Shown: positions 24,912 through 32,049, counted from the stretch's first letter. The stretch is 51,151 nucleotides of DNA from Pseudoflavonifractor sp. 524-17 (GCF_009935845.1 NZ_QWEK01000002.1:1-51151), one strand, 5' to 3'. Numbers and translations: made by a program. Notes: generated from the letters alone by a model not told the origin.

Positions 24912-25397
24912 CTATTCGTCCTCTTCTTCATCGTCTCCACCCTTTACCGCAAAAGCCACATGGAAGCGTGACAGCTCCTCCAGCGTCTCGTCTATGGCCG
25001 TTTTGAGCTTATCGTGTATGCCTGCCTGGTTGCCGCCCATCTGCGACAGCTCCCCGGACAGCTTCGCAGGCAGACTGGAGAACCGCCCCCGCATATTCAG
25101 GCACAGAGCGGCCAACCCTTTTTCGATGTCCGCCGTGCTGTGCAGGTTTCCCCGGCGCACCTCGTTCTCCATGTCCGCCGCCTTGCGCTTGGCCCGCGTA
25201 AGCTTGGCCCGCTCGTCGTTCAAGTTGGTGTTCCCGCTCCCATGGCGCAGATAGGAAATATACCGGACCACCGACGATTGCAGGTCATAAAGCCCCGAAG
25301 CCTTTTCGACAAGCACGCCCTCATCCCGGAGCTGCCGCACCCGGCGCGGTGTCACCGCCAGCCAGTCGGCCACCACATTACTTGTGTACAGCTTCAC
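24912..25397 (-). CDS. Terminase small subunit, Nu1-like, 161 aa
   Basis: The N-terminal winged-helix domain SNVVADWLAVTPRRVRQLRD, then EGVLVEKASGLYDLQSSVVR, is the Nu1 DNA-binding pattern. The 'RAKLTRAKRKAADMENEVRRG' helix and the C-terminal 'SSLPAKLSGELSQMGG' also match. Nu1 recognises cos sites and recruits GpA. The GTG at 25397 overlaps the stop of the upstream gene. An acidic tail (DDEEEDE) closes the protein. Nu1 next to GpA points to lambda-type cos packaging. Confidence 0.9.
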   Translation of the reverse strand: MKLYTSNVVADWLAVTPRRVRQLRDEGVLVEKASGLYDLQSSVVRYISYLRHGSGNTNLNDERAKLTRAKRKAADMENEVRRGNLHSTADIEKGLAALCLNMRGRFSSLPAKLSGELSQMGGNQAGIHDKLKTAIDETLEELSRFHVAFAVKGGDDEEEDE

Positions 25398-26128
25398 TTT
25401 TCGTCCTCCCGTTCCGTCCCGGTCAGGTCGTCCGGTTCTGCTCCTTCCACATCCGCGCTGCCAGACGCCCGCATACGTAGGATGTCAAGCCGCTGCCGCT
25501 CCAGTTCAAGACGCGCTGCGCTTTCCTCCAACGCCCGCAGGCTGTCCGTGATTTTTGCGATACGGCCCTGTACTTTATAAAGCGCCTCCTGCAAACTCTG
25601 GACCCGCTTAAAGGCGCTGTCGCTGAAACACATGGTTGTATTGTTCTTCCCCCGTATCTCCGTCATGGCACTTAGATACATGGCTCCCTTTTCCGCTTTC
25701 TCGTAGTCCGCGATTTTGGAGAGAATTTTGTTTTCCCGGAATTTCAGCACCTTCATTTCATGCTCCAGCGCTTCCCGGACCTTCAGCGGTGTTTCCGCCA
25801 CCAGTTTCTTTTCTTCCTCGGTCAAGGAATCAAGAAAGACCGCGCTGTAAGCTCCGTCCTTTTCCGCGTTCTTATTTCCCGGCGGCGCGCCCTTATGGCT
25901 CCCGGCGGCATTCCGCTTTCCCTTGCTGTTCTTGTTGCCCTTCTGCCCGCCCCTCTTTTTAGGCGGCACGGCCTCGTCCCATTTTTCATCCCGCTTTCTG
26001 TTTCGCACATAGGAATAGGACAAGCCCATCTGCTCCGCCAGTTCCCGGAGGTTTACCTTTTCCCCATCGGTCCGGCGGCGGACATATTCTGCCTTTGCGG
26101 CGTCAATCTTCCTGCCCCCCGACCGCAC
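25394..26128 (-). CDS. Second terminase small subunit-like protein, 244 aa
   Basis: The N-terminal 60 residues hold an HTH: ELAEQMGLSYSYVRNRKRDE. A basic linker, 'KKRGGQKGNKNSKGKRNAAG', and GAPPGNKNAEKDGAYSAVF follow, as in PBSX XtmA/YqaS small terminase subunits. The rest is long helices with RVQSLQEALYKVQGRIAKI. I start at the GTG 26128, with GGAGGTG 7 bases upstream, not at the earlier TTG. It lies directly before Nu1, so the phage carries two DNA-binding packaging-type proteins. Which one binds the packaging site is open. Confidence 0.85.
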   Translation of the reverse strand: MRSGGRKIDAAKAEYVRRRTDGEKVNLRELAEQMGLSYSYVRNRKRDEKWDEAVPPKKRGGQKGNKNSKGKRNAAGSHKGAPPGNKNAEKDGAYSAVFLDSLTEEEKKLVAETPLKVREALEHEMKVLKFRENKILSKIADYEKAEKGAMYLSAMTEIRGKNNTTMCFSDSAFKRVQSLQEALYKVQGRIAKITDSLRALEESAARLELERQRLDILRMRASGSADVEGAEPDDLTGTEREDEK

Positions 26129-26189
26129 AGTCTCCACCTCCAGACAAAGCAAAAGCCCGCGACGTTTCCGCCGCAGGCTGACTATTCAC

Positions 26190-26225
26190 GCTACCATTAT
26201 ATCTTAAAAAAGTGACATTAGTTGG
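26190..26225 (-). promoter_or_regulatory. Candidate late promoter before the terminase genes
   Basis: The minus strand has GATATAATGG (-10 TATAAT at 26201-26196) about 70 bp before the terminase start, in a short AT-rich patch. There is no good -35 at 17 bp, so activation by a phage regulator (for example the ArpU-like protein at 32232-32714) is plausible. This is an inference. Confidence 0.45.
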
Positions 26226-26553
26226 CAACTCCAAAAACTTTTTTGGTTTTGCCGCCGGACCCGCCCCCGATTTTTCCACCCCCTCTTTTTTGCCCCCCTA
26301 CTTTTTCCCGGACCATCATGGGGAAGCCGAAAAAAATCCCTCATACCTAAAAAAATCCTGCGCTCACGGACCCGCAGACCTTACAATCCCCTCCGGGAGT
26401 ACCTACGGCCCTCCGGGCGGGTCCGGTTGTGGCCGTCGGGCTGGTCGCTGTCGTCGTCGCGCCGGTCTGCCTGTTCTGGTGTGGTGTGGGCTGTCTGGTG
26501 GTGCTGGCTGTGGATTTCGCAGAGATGGCGGGCGGCTCTTGCATGGGGCCTGA

Positions 26554-26611
26554 GGGGACTATAGGGGGTCGTAAATAGACCTGGTATAGACCTGATACCG
26601 CGCGCATAAAA
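26554..26611 (-). repeat. 58-bp inverted repeat, left copy
   Basis: Read on the minus strand it starts TTTTATGCGCGCGGT and ends CCCCCTATAGTCCCC. These 15-bp ends are identical to those of the copy at 27028-27085; the inner 28 bp differ, although CC(A/T)GGT and TT(T/A)ACG are kept. Both copies are exactly 58 bp. Confidence 0.85.
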
Positions 26612-27027
26612 CCCCTCGGCGCGGCCATTCTGCAAGCCGTCGCCGCCCTGCATAATTCTGGCCATTGGTGCCGGTCCTGCTGCTGGCGTATGCCCCCGGC
26701 GATTCTCTCCCGCTCCCGCTGGAGTTTTTCGCCGGGCTTTTCCTGTGGGGCTTTGCCGGTGGTGCCTGCTGGCTGGTGTCTGACTGGTCTGCTGTCTCTG
26801 CACGGATTTTTTCACGAGAATTTTTCACGAAAAAAGCGCCGGAAAATTTCGGCCCTCTTTGGGCTGTCGTTTTCCGGCGCTGTTGTTTTCATCGACGCGG
26901 CGAGCTGGCCGCAGGCGGTCCGGCTCCTGGGCCATTGCCGCGCCGGTCTGCGTTCTTCCACGGCGATCGGGCCGAATACCGCCCGCACTTTGCCGCGAAA
27001 ATTTCCAGCGATTTTTCCGGCGAGGTA

Positions 27028-27085
27028 TTTTATGCGCGCGGTCAAGGGCTTGTTTCCTGGTACATTAACGCCCCCTATAGTCCCC
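27028..27085 (+). repeat. 58-bp inverted repeat, right copy
   Basis: On the plus strand it starts TTTTATGCGCGCGGT and ends CCCCCTATAGTCCCC, in inverted orientation to 26554-26611, with 416 bp between the two. Confidence 0.85.
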
Positions 27086-27340
27086 CACGGCTGGAAAAAA
27101 TTCACTGGAAATTCTGGAGGCAACCCCGCCGCAAAAATTCCCGCTTTCGCCGTTTTTGCCAAAAACCGCCCGGAAATTTTGGCTAAAAATAATTCCCCAG
27201 TCCCCCCTAAAGGGGGACGTGGGGAACGGTTTCGGGGGGATTGACGGCGCAAAAATCCGCCGCTATGATGCGAGGCAAGCCCAGGCCAAACGGCCCAGGC
27301 CTAGCGAACCGGCGCAAGCCGTCCAGGAAGGAGGGAGGGC

Positions 27341-27484
27341 ATGACCACGCCGACGCAAACCGAGCTGCTGGTGAAAGAAGCCAAGAGCGCGGAGCGGCTG
27401 GAAATTATGCGAATGGCCGACCAGGCCGAGGATTTCCAGGCGTTCAAAAAAGCGCTTGAAGAGCGGCACAACGCCAGCAAGTAA
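27341..27484 (+). CDS. Small helical protein, 47 aa
   Basis: The start ATG follows GGAAGGAGGGAGGGC, a very strong ribosome site. The product begins MTTPTQTELLVKEAK and is almost all helix: SAERLEIMRMADQAEDFQAF, then KKALEERHNASK. I do not recognise it. It is the first plus-strand gene after the inverted-repeat region and is followed by a hairpin, AAGCG-CGGG with CCCG-CGCTT, at about 27488-27523, that may end its transcript. Confidence 0.6.
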   Translation: MTTPTQTELLVKEAKSAERLEIMRMADQAEDFQAFKKALEERHNASK

Positions 27485-27609
27485 GAAAAGCGCCGGGCCT
27501 CCCCTGCAAGGCTGACCCGACGCTTCCCCATAGGGCCACGGGCGGCGAGTTCGCCGCCGCCCCGGTCCGCGCTTAGAATACCATCCACGACGGCAAAAGT
27601 CAAGCGGAC

Positions 27610-27751
27610 GCACTCAACCATGCAATCTGCACAACGTGAAACGCATTCAACCGTGCAAATTGCGCAAACCGAAAATTTTTTGGAAAAATCGCTTGACAGC
27701 CGCATTCAACCGTGCTATGATGCAACCATCCCGGGCGGCACGGTTGAATGC
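27610..27751 (+). promoter_or_regulatory. Promoter with four operators, drives the ArdC-like operon
   Basis: TTGACA (27693-27698), a 17-bp spacer and TATGAT (27716-27721) form a near-consensus sigma-A promoter. The 14-bp motif GCATTCAACCGTGC fills the spacer exactly (27702-27715). Further copies lie at 27610-27623 (two changes) and 27643-27656, and inverted at 27738-27751. The same motif is in the spacer of the promoter at 31323-31351 before a ribbon-helix-helix gene, the likely repressor. Confidence 0.82.
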
Positions 27752-28009
27752 AAACCGCCGAACCTGAACCTTGAAAACCGAACGTATAGCCACCGGGCAG
27801 GTGAGAAGTTGCCCGGCAAAGTTGAACGCACAACAGCGACCGCAAGCGGCTAAAGACTTGCGGACCTCCCAAACCCCCGCAAGGCCGACGGCATCCGCCG
27901 CCGCTGGTGTAAGTCCAGCCGCCGGAGCAATCCGGCGGGCGCTCATGGGGGAACCCCCGGATAACATGAAAACCATTTGACAGGCGAAAGCCGGAAGGGA
28001 GATAAAACC
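27752..28009 (+). promoter_or_regulatory. Leader of the ArdC-like operon with structured element copy 1
   Basis: A leader of about 280 nt precedes the first gene. The repeated RNA-like element spans about 27876-27950: GCTGG/CCAGC hairpin, GCCGGA-GCAA-TCCGGC hairpin with GNRA loop, then GCTCATGGGGGAACCCCC with a GGGGG/CCCCC pair, and a GGAAGGGAG ribosome site before the ATG at 28010. Confidence 0.75.
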
Positions 28010-28459
28010 ATGAAAGAGCAAGTTTTCACCTACAAGCCGGAAATCCTGGTGGAAATGGCCCAGGAGTATTTGAACGCCGAGAACGACGCCCGCATTTTCT
28101 ACCGGCGGCATCGTCCATTCCCTGGTGCAACGCTAGACCTGGGGACCGTCGAGGACCGTGCCTGCTACGAGCGCCACGACAAAGAATCTTCCTGCACCTG
28201 GAGCGCCTTTGTCAGCGCTTGCAGACTGGTGAACGCGGACCCCGACACCGTTATGGCAACGGTCAAGGCTATGAACCGCTACGAAAAGCGGGAGCGCTGG
28301 CAAGTCTGCGCACACCTTCCCAGCGGTTACGACTGGCACAACCACGAGGACCGAAAAGACACCCTGCGCCGCTTTTGGTCCACTCCCGACGAGGGCACGA
28401 AATATTTTCAATCCAGCGGACGCCGGAAGCCCTGGACCGTCGAAAAGAAATCCGCCTAA
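28010..28459 (+). CDS. Hypothetical accessory protein, 149 aa
   Basis: I do not recognise a family. The protein is soluble, with an N-terminal YKPEILVEMAQEYLNAENDA helix and a middle rich in Cys, Trp and Arg (DRACYERHDKESSCTWSAFV). The C-terminus is Trp/His-rich (HLPSGYDWHNHEDRKDTLRR). It is the first gene of the plus-strand operon controlled by the operator-bearing promoter. The small-gene style and ArdC-like neighbour suggest an anti-restriction or early-entry function, as a guess. Confidence 0.78.
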   Translation: MKEQVFTYKPEILVEMAQEYLNAENDARIFYRRHRPFPGATLDLGTVEDRACYERHDKESSCTWSAFVSACRLVNADPDTVMATVKAMNRYEKRERWQVCAHLPSGYDWHNHEDRKDTLRRFWSTPDEGTKYFQSSGRRKPWTVEKKSA

Positions 28460-28463
28460 CATC

Positions 28464-28540
28464 CCCGCAAGGCCGACGGCATCCCGCCGCCGCTGGTGCA
28501 AGCCCAGCCGCCGGACAACCCCGGCGGGCGCTCATGGGGA
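28464..28540 (+). promoter_or_regulatory. Structured leader element copy 2
   Basis: The copy starts 4 bp after the previous stop. The constant part CCCGCAAGGCCGACGGCATC is followed by GCTGG/CCCAGC, a GCCGG/CCGGC hairpin (changed on both sides relative to copy 1), and CTCATGGGGAACAATCCCC with GGGG/CCCC pairing, 54 bp before the ArdC-like ATG. Confidence 0.8.
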
Positions 28541-28593
28541 ACAATCCCCGGAACACATCAACCCAACCCCAAAATTTACAGGAGGTTTTTACC

Positions 28594-29595
28594 ATGACAA
28601 ACACCGAAATCATCACCAACACCCTGAAATCCCGCGGCATGACTGACGACCAGCTTTCCCAGCTCCTGGACGCCTACAAGGGGGATTTGCCCTTCCACAC
28701 CATCCCGGAATGGTCCCGCCGTGGCTACCACGTCAAGGCCGACGCGGCCCCGCTCTTCACCTGCGACCTGTGGAAGCACACCAACAAGCCCAGCCGCGCC
28801 GCCATTGAGGCCGCGACGGAAGCGGGCGAGGATGTCCCGGAGCAGTCCCCGCACTTCTACAAGAAGCTGTCCTATATTTACAGCTTCGCCCAGGTAGAGA
28901 AGAACGCCGACGCGCCGGACCTGGACACCATCAAGGCCCGCTTTAGCGGCCTGCCTGGCCTGACGTTGACCGTCAAGGGCGAAAAAACCGGCGCGCCTAA
29001 CGTCTGGTTTACCGGCGACGTGGAGAAGTACGCCGACGAAATCAAAGCGGCGGGCGGCATCTGGAGCAAGAAAAAGTCCGCCTACTGGGTGAAGCCCAGC
29101 ACGGCCCCGGCCCCCTCCATCATGGAGGACGCCCCCAGCATCCCGGCCCCAATGCAGGCCCGCCCCGCGTTCACCCTTCCCCCGGTCCGTCTGGCACTCC
29201 CCGCCCCGGCGCGGCTCCTGGCGCTTCCCGCTCCCAAGGCTGACCCGGAACCGGCCCCCGCGCCGGTCCCCGGCCCCTGGAAGAAATGCAGCTTCTACAC
29301 TATCCGCCGCGACAAGGGCGACGAGAAGCAGAAGCCGCACAAGGTAGACGGCTACACCGACGGCGTTTATAACTACTACGCCATCGGCGACAAGCGCGGC
29401 AAGCTCTGGCACGCCATCCACCCGGTTTATGGTCTTTCCGTCGCCTACGCTGACAGCCGCAAGGACGCCCAGGAGAAAGCGCAGAAATGCGCCGAGCAGG
29501 TCCAACGCTACGAGGCCCAAAAAGACGCCCGGCTGCAATCCTACGCCGACATGATGAAAGCGGCCCAGGACGGCGGCAACCTGTCCCTGTTCTGA
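28594..29595 (+). CDS. ArdC-like ssDNA-binding / anti-restriction protein, 333 aa
   Basis: The N-terminal part FHTIPEWSRRGYHVKADAAP resembles the ArdC N-terminal ssDNA-binding domain (W-x-x-x-G-x-x-V-x-x-G/D-x-x-x-x-x-x-x-W). Residues about 110-170 form a second domain, GLTLTVKGEKTGAPNVWFTG, then AAGGIWSKKKSAYWVK, a motif also present in the next gene. An Ala/Pro-rich linker (about 171-228) leads to a C-terminal domain with CSFYTIRRDKGDEKQKPH. No metalloprotease HExxH is seen. The ATG has AGGAGGTTTTTACC upstream. The assignment is moderate. Confidence 0.72.
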   Translation: MTNTEIITNTLKSRGMTDDQLSQLLDAYKGDLPFHTIPEWSRRGYHVKADAAPLFTCDLWKHTNKPSRAAIEAATEAGEDVPEQSPHFYKKLSYIYSFAQVEKNADAPDLDTIKARFSGLPGLTLTVKGEKTGAPNVWFTGDVEKYADEIKAAGGIWSKKKSAYWVKPSTAPAPSIMEDAPSIPAPMQARPAFTLPPVRLALPAPARLLALPAPKADPEPAPAPVPGPWKKCSFYTIRRDKGDEKQKPHKVDGYTDGVYNYYAIGDKRGKLWHAIHPVYGLSVAYADSRKDAQEKAQKCAEQVQRYEAQKDARLQSYADMMKAAQDGGNLSLF

Positions 29596-29608
29596 TCCAT
29601 GGTCATGT

Positions 29609-29647
29609 GGCATCCGTAAGGCGTCAAAGCTGCCAACGGCTGCCCAA
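29609..29647 (+). repeat. GCATCCGTAAGGC module, free-standing copy
   Basis: GGCATCCGTAAGGCGTC, AAAGCTGCC and AACGGCTGCCCA match the module nested in palindromic elements at about 8089, 12770 and 41605. Here it stands alone between a stop codon and leader element copy 3. Confidence 0.7.
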
Positions 29648-29655
29648 TAATCAAG

Positions 29656-29729
29656 CCCGCAAGGCCGACGGCATCCGCCGCCGCTGGTGCAAGCCCAGCC
29701 GCCCGGCATCCGGGCGGGCGCTCATGGGC
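29656..29729 (+). promoter_or_regulatory. Structured leader element copy 3
   Basis: The same constant 5' part is followed by a GCCCGG-CAT-CCGGGC hairpin (one pair longer, changed on both sides), GCTCATGGG, and GGG/CCC pairing. It ends 36 bp before the ATG at 29765, which has CGGAGGTACGCAAA upstream. Confidence 0.8.
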
Positions 29730-29764
29730 CGAAAACCCAAAACCACAAAACGGAGGTACGCAAA

Positions 29765-30793
29765 ATGTACTATGAAATCAACGAGGAATCCGCCCGCCGC
29801 GCAAATGATATGAACTCCATGCGCGACTACAGGCCCGGCAGCGCCACCGCCGAATACCGCAGCGAGGTTGACAAAGCCGCCGCCCTGGTGGAGCGCCAGA
29901 AGCAGAAGGTCAGCCCCTTCTATCATGACAAGCTGGACGCGCTTCTGGACCGCTACGCCCGCCGCCTTGCCGCCTACTACAACGACTACTACCGCAACGA
30001 GGCCGCTTGTCCCTCCATCCTCATTTCCGGCGGCAGTAACTTCCCCGTCCGCAAGAAGGAGAAACAGAACTCCCGCCGTGAAACGCTTATGCACGAGTAT
30101 AACGAAATCCAAGGAATCCTGTCCAAAATCAAAAGCGTCGGCACCGGCCCCATCGCCCCCACGGACCCCCACGCCCGCGAAATGCTTACCGACCGTCTCC
30201 AGCGCCTCCAGTCCACACTTGACCGTGGCAAGGCAATGAACGCCCACTATCGCAAGCACAAAACCATGAAGGGCTTTCCCGGCATGACCGACGAAACCGC
30301 CGCCGAAATGGACGAGGCAATCAGCTGCGCCCCTGCCTTTGCACAAACCCCATTCCCCGACTTTGAGCTTGCCAGTCTGCGCGGCAAAATCAAGCGGACG
30401 CAAGAAAACCTTTCCAAGCTGGACGGCCTGGAGCAGCACAAGGACGACGCCAAAAACACCCTGGAATTTGACGGCGGCAAGCTCTTCCTGAACATGGAGC
30501 AAAACCGCCTGCAAATCCTCTTCGACGAAATCCCCGGCGACGAAATCCGCTTCGCCCTGAAATCCCACGGCTTCAAATGGTCCCGCAGAAATGAAGCGTG
30601 GCAGCGCCAGCTTACCCGAAATGCCATCTACGACGCCAAGCACATTTTAGGAATCACCGACACAAAACCGGCCACCGCCGCCGAGGGCGACGCCGCCCAG
30701 CAGGCCGCGCCCCTTGCAACCCCCAGCGCCGAGGACAAAACCGCCGAAATCCGAACCGCCCCCGATGGTCAAGCCCTCATGCCCCTGGCATAA
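29765..30793 (+). CDS. Accessory protein with C-terminal DNA-interaction-like motif, 342 aa
   Basis: The family is often found in gut phages and conjugative elements but has no clear function. Residues 20-250 are long charged helices (KAAALVERQKQKVSPFYHDK; MLTDRLQRLQSTLDRGKAMN). The C-terminal domain has 'LEFDGGKLFLNMEQNRLQIL', then ALKSHGFKWSRRNEAWQRQL, followed by TRNAIYDAKHILG. The FKWS(R/P)xxxAWQRQLT motif is a recognisable signature of anti-restriction-associated proteins. It follows the ArdC-like gene in the same transcript. Confidence 0.8.
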   Translation: MYYEINEESARRANDMNSMRDYRPGSATAEYRSEVDKAAALVERQKQKVSPFYHDKLDALLDRYARRLAAYYNDYYRNEAACPSILISGGSNFPVRKKEKQNSRRETLMHEYNEIQGILSKIKSVGTGPIAPTDPHAREMLTDRLQRLQSTLDRGKAMNAHYRKHKTMKGFPGMTDETAAEMDEAISCAPAFAQTPFPDFELASLRGKIKRTQENLSKLDGLEQHKDDAKNTLEFDGGKLFLNMEQNRLQILFDEIPGDEIRFALKSHGFKWSRRNEAWQRQLTRNAIYDAKHILGITDTKPATAAEGDAAQQAAPLATPSAEDKTAEIRTAPDGQALMPLA

Positions 30794-30798
30794 CAAGA

Positions 30799-30870
30799 CC
30801 CGCAAGGCCGACGGCATCCGCCGCCGCTGGTGCAAGCCCAGCCGCCCGGCAACGGGCGGGTGCTCATGGG
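30799..30870 (+). promoter_or_regulatory. Structured leader element copy 4
   Basis: The copy starts 5 bp after the stop of the previous gene. GCCCG-GCAA-CGGGC gives a GNRA-capped hairpin; TGCTCATGGGTAAACCC gives the GGG/CCC pair. The ATG at 30910 follows AAAGGGAGGACCACAAC. Confidence 0.8.
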
Positions 30871-30909
30871 TAAACCCCAGCACCCAAAACCAAAAGGGAG
30901 GACCACAAC

Positions 30910-31296
30910 ATGGAGTATCACGGCTTCCGCTCCATCAAGGAGTACGAAATCGAGTGTGCCCGCGTCGGCTTCACGACCCGCCGCGTACCCTTCCGCAAGA
31001 ACGACGAGAAGTATTTTGCCCTTATCACCACGCCGCCCGGCCACCCGACCGGAACAAGCGTGGAGTCCTGGACCCTCTTCACCGCCGACGAATCCGCCCA
31101 AGTGCTGGACGGCATCATCAGCGGCGGCATGATGGACCCGGCAAAGTATATGCGCGACGGCCTGGACGTGAACGATTTAGGCAAGCTGGCCGCACACGGC
31201 TACCGCCCGGATGAACCCCAGGACACCCCGGCTCCTGCTTCCGCTGCGCTGGAATACCCCGTAGGGGAAGGAGGGCAAATATACTTCCTGCTCTAA
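30910..31296 (+). CDS. Hypothetical accessory protein, 128 aa
   Basis: No family is recognised. It starts EYHGFRSIKEYEIECARVGF, then TTRRVPFRKNDEKYFALITT, a beta-strand rich core, and a helical SAQVLDGIISGGMMDPAKYM. The last 30 residues are Pro/Ala-rich. It is the fourth and last gene with the shared leader element. The downstream gap holds the second operator-bearing promoter, so the transcript probably continues into the ribbon-helix-helix gene. Confidence 0.78.
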   Translation: MEYHGFRSIKEYEIECARVGFTTRRVPFRKNDEKYFALITTPPGHPTGTSVESWTLFTADESAQVLDGIISGGMMDPAKYMRDGLDVNDLGKLAAHGYRPDEPQDTPAPASAALEYPVGEGGQIYFLL

Positions 31297-31316
31297 CCAC
31301 AACGCAAGCAGGCAAA

Positions 31317-31351
31317 ACACGGTTGAATACCGCATTAAACCGTGCTATAAT
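31317..31351 (+). promoter_or_regulatory. Promoter with operators before the ribbon-helix-helix gene
   Basis: TTGAAT (31323-31328), 17 bp, TATAAT (31346-31351). The spacer holds GCATTAAACCGTGC (31332-31345), and an inverted copy ACACGGTTGAATAC overlaps the -35 (31317-31330). The layout is the same as at 27693-27721, which suggests autoregulation and joint control. Confidence 0.85.
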
Positions 31352-31381
31352 GCCCATACAACGCGAAAAGGAGGTCTTGGA

Positions 31382-31582
31382 ATGCCAATCAGTGAGAACA
31401 AGAAAGCGTCCAACGCCCGGTACACTGAAAAGTGCGACTATATCAACGTCCGCCCTTTGAAAGCGCAAGGGCAAAAAATCCGTGCCGCCGCCGCCGCCGC
31501 TGGTCAAAGTCTGCAAGGCTACATTCTCCAGGCCGTAGAAGAGCGCATGGCCCGCGAGGCGCAGAAGGGAGGCTCAGAATGA
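31382..31582 (+). CDS. Arc/CopG-type ribbon-helix-helix repressor, 66 aa
   Basis: The layout fits a ribbon-helix-helix DNA-binding protein: a polar N-terminus, a beta strand DYINVRPLK, helix A (AQGQKIRAAAAAAGQ) and helix B (SLQGYILQAVEERMAREAQ). Such proteins dimerise through the strand and insert it into the major groove. AAAAGGAGG lies 8 bases before the ATG. Operators sit in its own promoter and in the promoter of the ArdC-like operon, so it probably represses both. It overlaps the next gene (ATGA). Confidence 0.85.
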   Translation: MPISENKKASNARYTEKCDYINVRPLKAQGQKIRAAAAAAGQSLQGYILQAVEERMAREAQKGGSE

Positions 31583-31899
31583 CGGACGAAACGCAAGTCT
31601 TTGCTCCCTACCGCTGTGTCGCCGCCTTTGCCGACGGCTCCCGGCTCCTGTTCGACGGCCTGACCCGCGAACAAGCCCGCTCGACAATGGATGCCGCAAT
31701 GGAGCAGCACGGGGATATAGGCTGGTGGAACTGGGTAACAGACGAAAACTACCGCAACGGGGAGTATTACAAGCTGATACCCCCACCGCCGCATTTCCCG
31801 TTCCCCATCCTGGACCTGTCCGACTGCCAGGCCGAGGAAGAGCGCCAGAAAGCCCTCCAGGACCCCTTTGAAGAGGACGGCGAACCCGCGTCGGAATAA
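31579..31899 (+). CDS. Hypothetical protein co-translated with the repressor, 106 aa
   Basis: The start overlaps the repressor stop (ATGA) and has AAGGGAGGCTC upstream. The protein begins VFAPYRCVAAFADGSRLLFD, has GLTREQARSTMDAAMEQHGD, a Trp-rich GWWNWVTDENYRNGEYY, and a Pro-rich tail. The family is unknown. It may be a partner of the repressor, but it lacks toxin features. Its stop codon TAA lies inside the end of a minus-strand palindromic element (copy 13). Confidence 0.78.
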   Translation: MTDETQVFAPYRCVAAFADGSRLLFDGLTREQARSTMDAAMEQHGDIGWWNWVTDENYRNGEYYKLIPPPPHFPFPILDLSDCQAEEERQKALQDPFEEDGEPASE

Positions 31900-32002
31900 A
31901 CTCCGCTCCACTCGCTTCCGGCTCTGCCGAAAGCTCGCACCGCTCTGTTATTCCTCCTTCTCCTCACGCAGCCCGCTTCGCTGGGTCTTGCGTGGGGTCC
32001 CC
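31890..32002 (-). repeat. Palindromic element copy 13, at the end of the plus-strand operon
   Basis: On the minus strand: GGGGACCCCACGCAAG, CCC, A, GC, GAA loop, GC, GGG, then CTGCGTGAGGAG, a GAGCTTTCGGC/GCCGGAAGC region, and the end GGAGCGGAGTTTATTCCGACG, which overlaps the plus-strand stop. No minus gene follows, so this copy is not a leader. Confidence 0.8.
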
Positions 32003-32005
32003 AAC

Positions 32006-32049
32006 AAAAGCCCTCCAGAGGCCGCATAAGCGGCTCCCGGAGGGCTTTT
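32006..32049. terminator. Bidirectional terminator between convergent operons
   Basis: AAAAGCCCTCC pairs with GGAGGGCTTTT; an inner GCCGC/GCGGC hairpin fills the loop. A runs on one side and T runs on the other allow termination in both directions, between the plus operon (ends 31899) and the early minus operon (ends 32232). The 180 bp from 32050 to 32231 shows nothing further. Confidence 0.85.

Larger units (their letters stand above)
26226..27340. other. Gene-poor region with dyads (possible cos/origin region)
   Basis: About 1.1 kb has only overlapping, low-complexity open frames on both strands without convincing ribosome sites or family features. It holds the 58-bp inverted repeats at 26554-26611 and 27028-27085 and a strong dyad at 27195-27224 (GTCCCCC/GGGGGAC inside CCCC/GGGG). 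C-rich and G-rich runs are frequent. Its position next to the Nu1/GpA terminase genes makes a cos site here plausible. Confidence 0.5.

Noticed and set aside
23239-25254. Plus-strand open frame of 671 codons opposite TerL
   Set aside because: It covers TerL in mirror frame; the translated product has no recognisable motif, and it runs through two palindromic elements.
26381-27252. Open frames of 145 codons on the minus strand and 173-184 on the plus strand in the gene-poor region
   Set aside because: They overlap each other, are low-complexity and have no ribosome sites. The FYARG...PYSP similarity follows from the 58-bp repeats.
28576-30643. Long minus-strand frames (330-377 codons) opposite the ArdC-like operon
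   Set aside because: Gly/Val/Leu-rich mirror frames; the plus-strand genes have strong ribosome sites and family features.
31382-31899. Type II toxin-antitoxin pair
   Set aside because: The first gene is antitoxin-like in fold, but the second lacks any toxin signature; operator sharing with the ArdC-like operon fits a regulator better.
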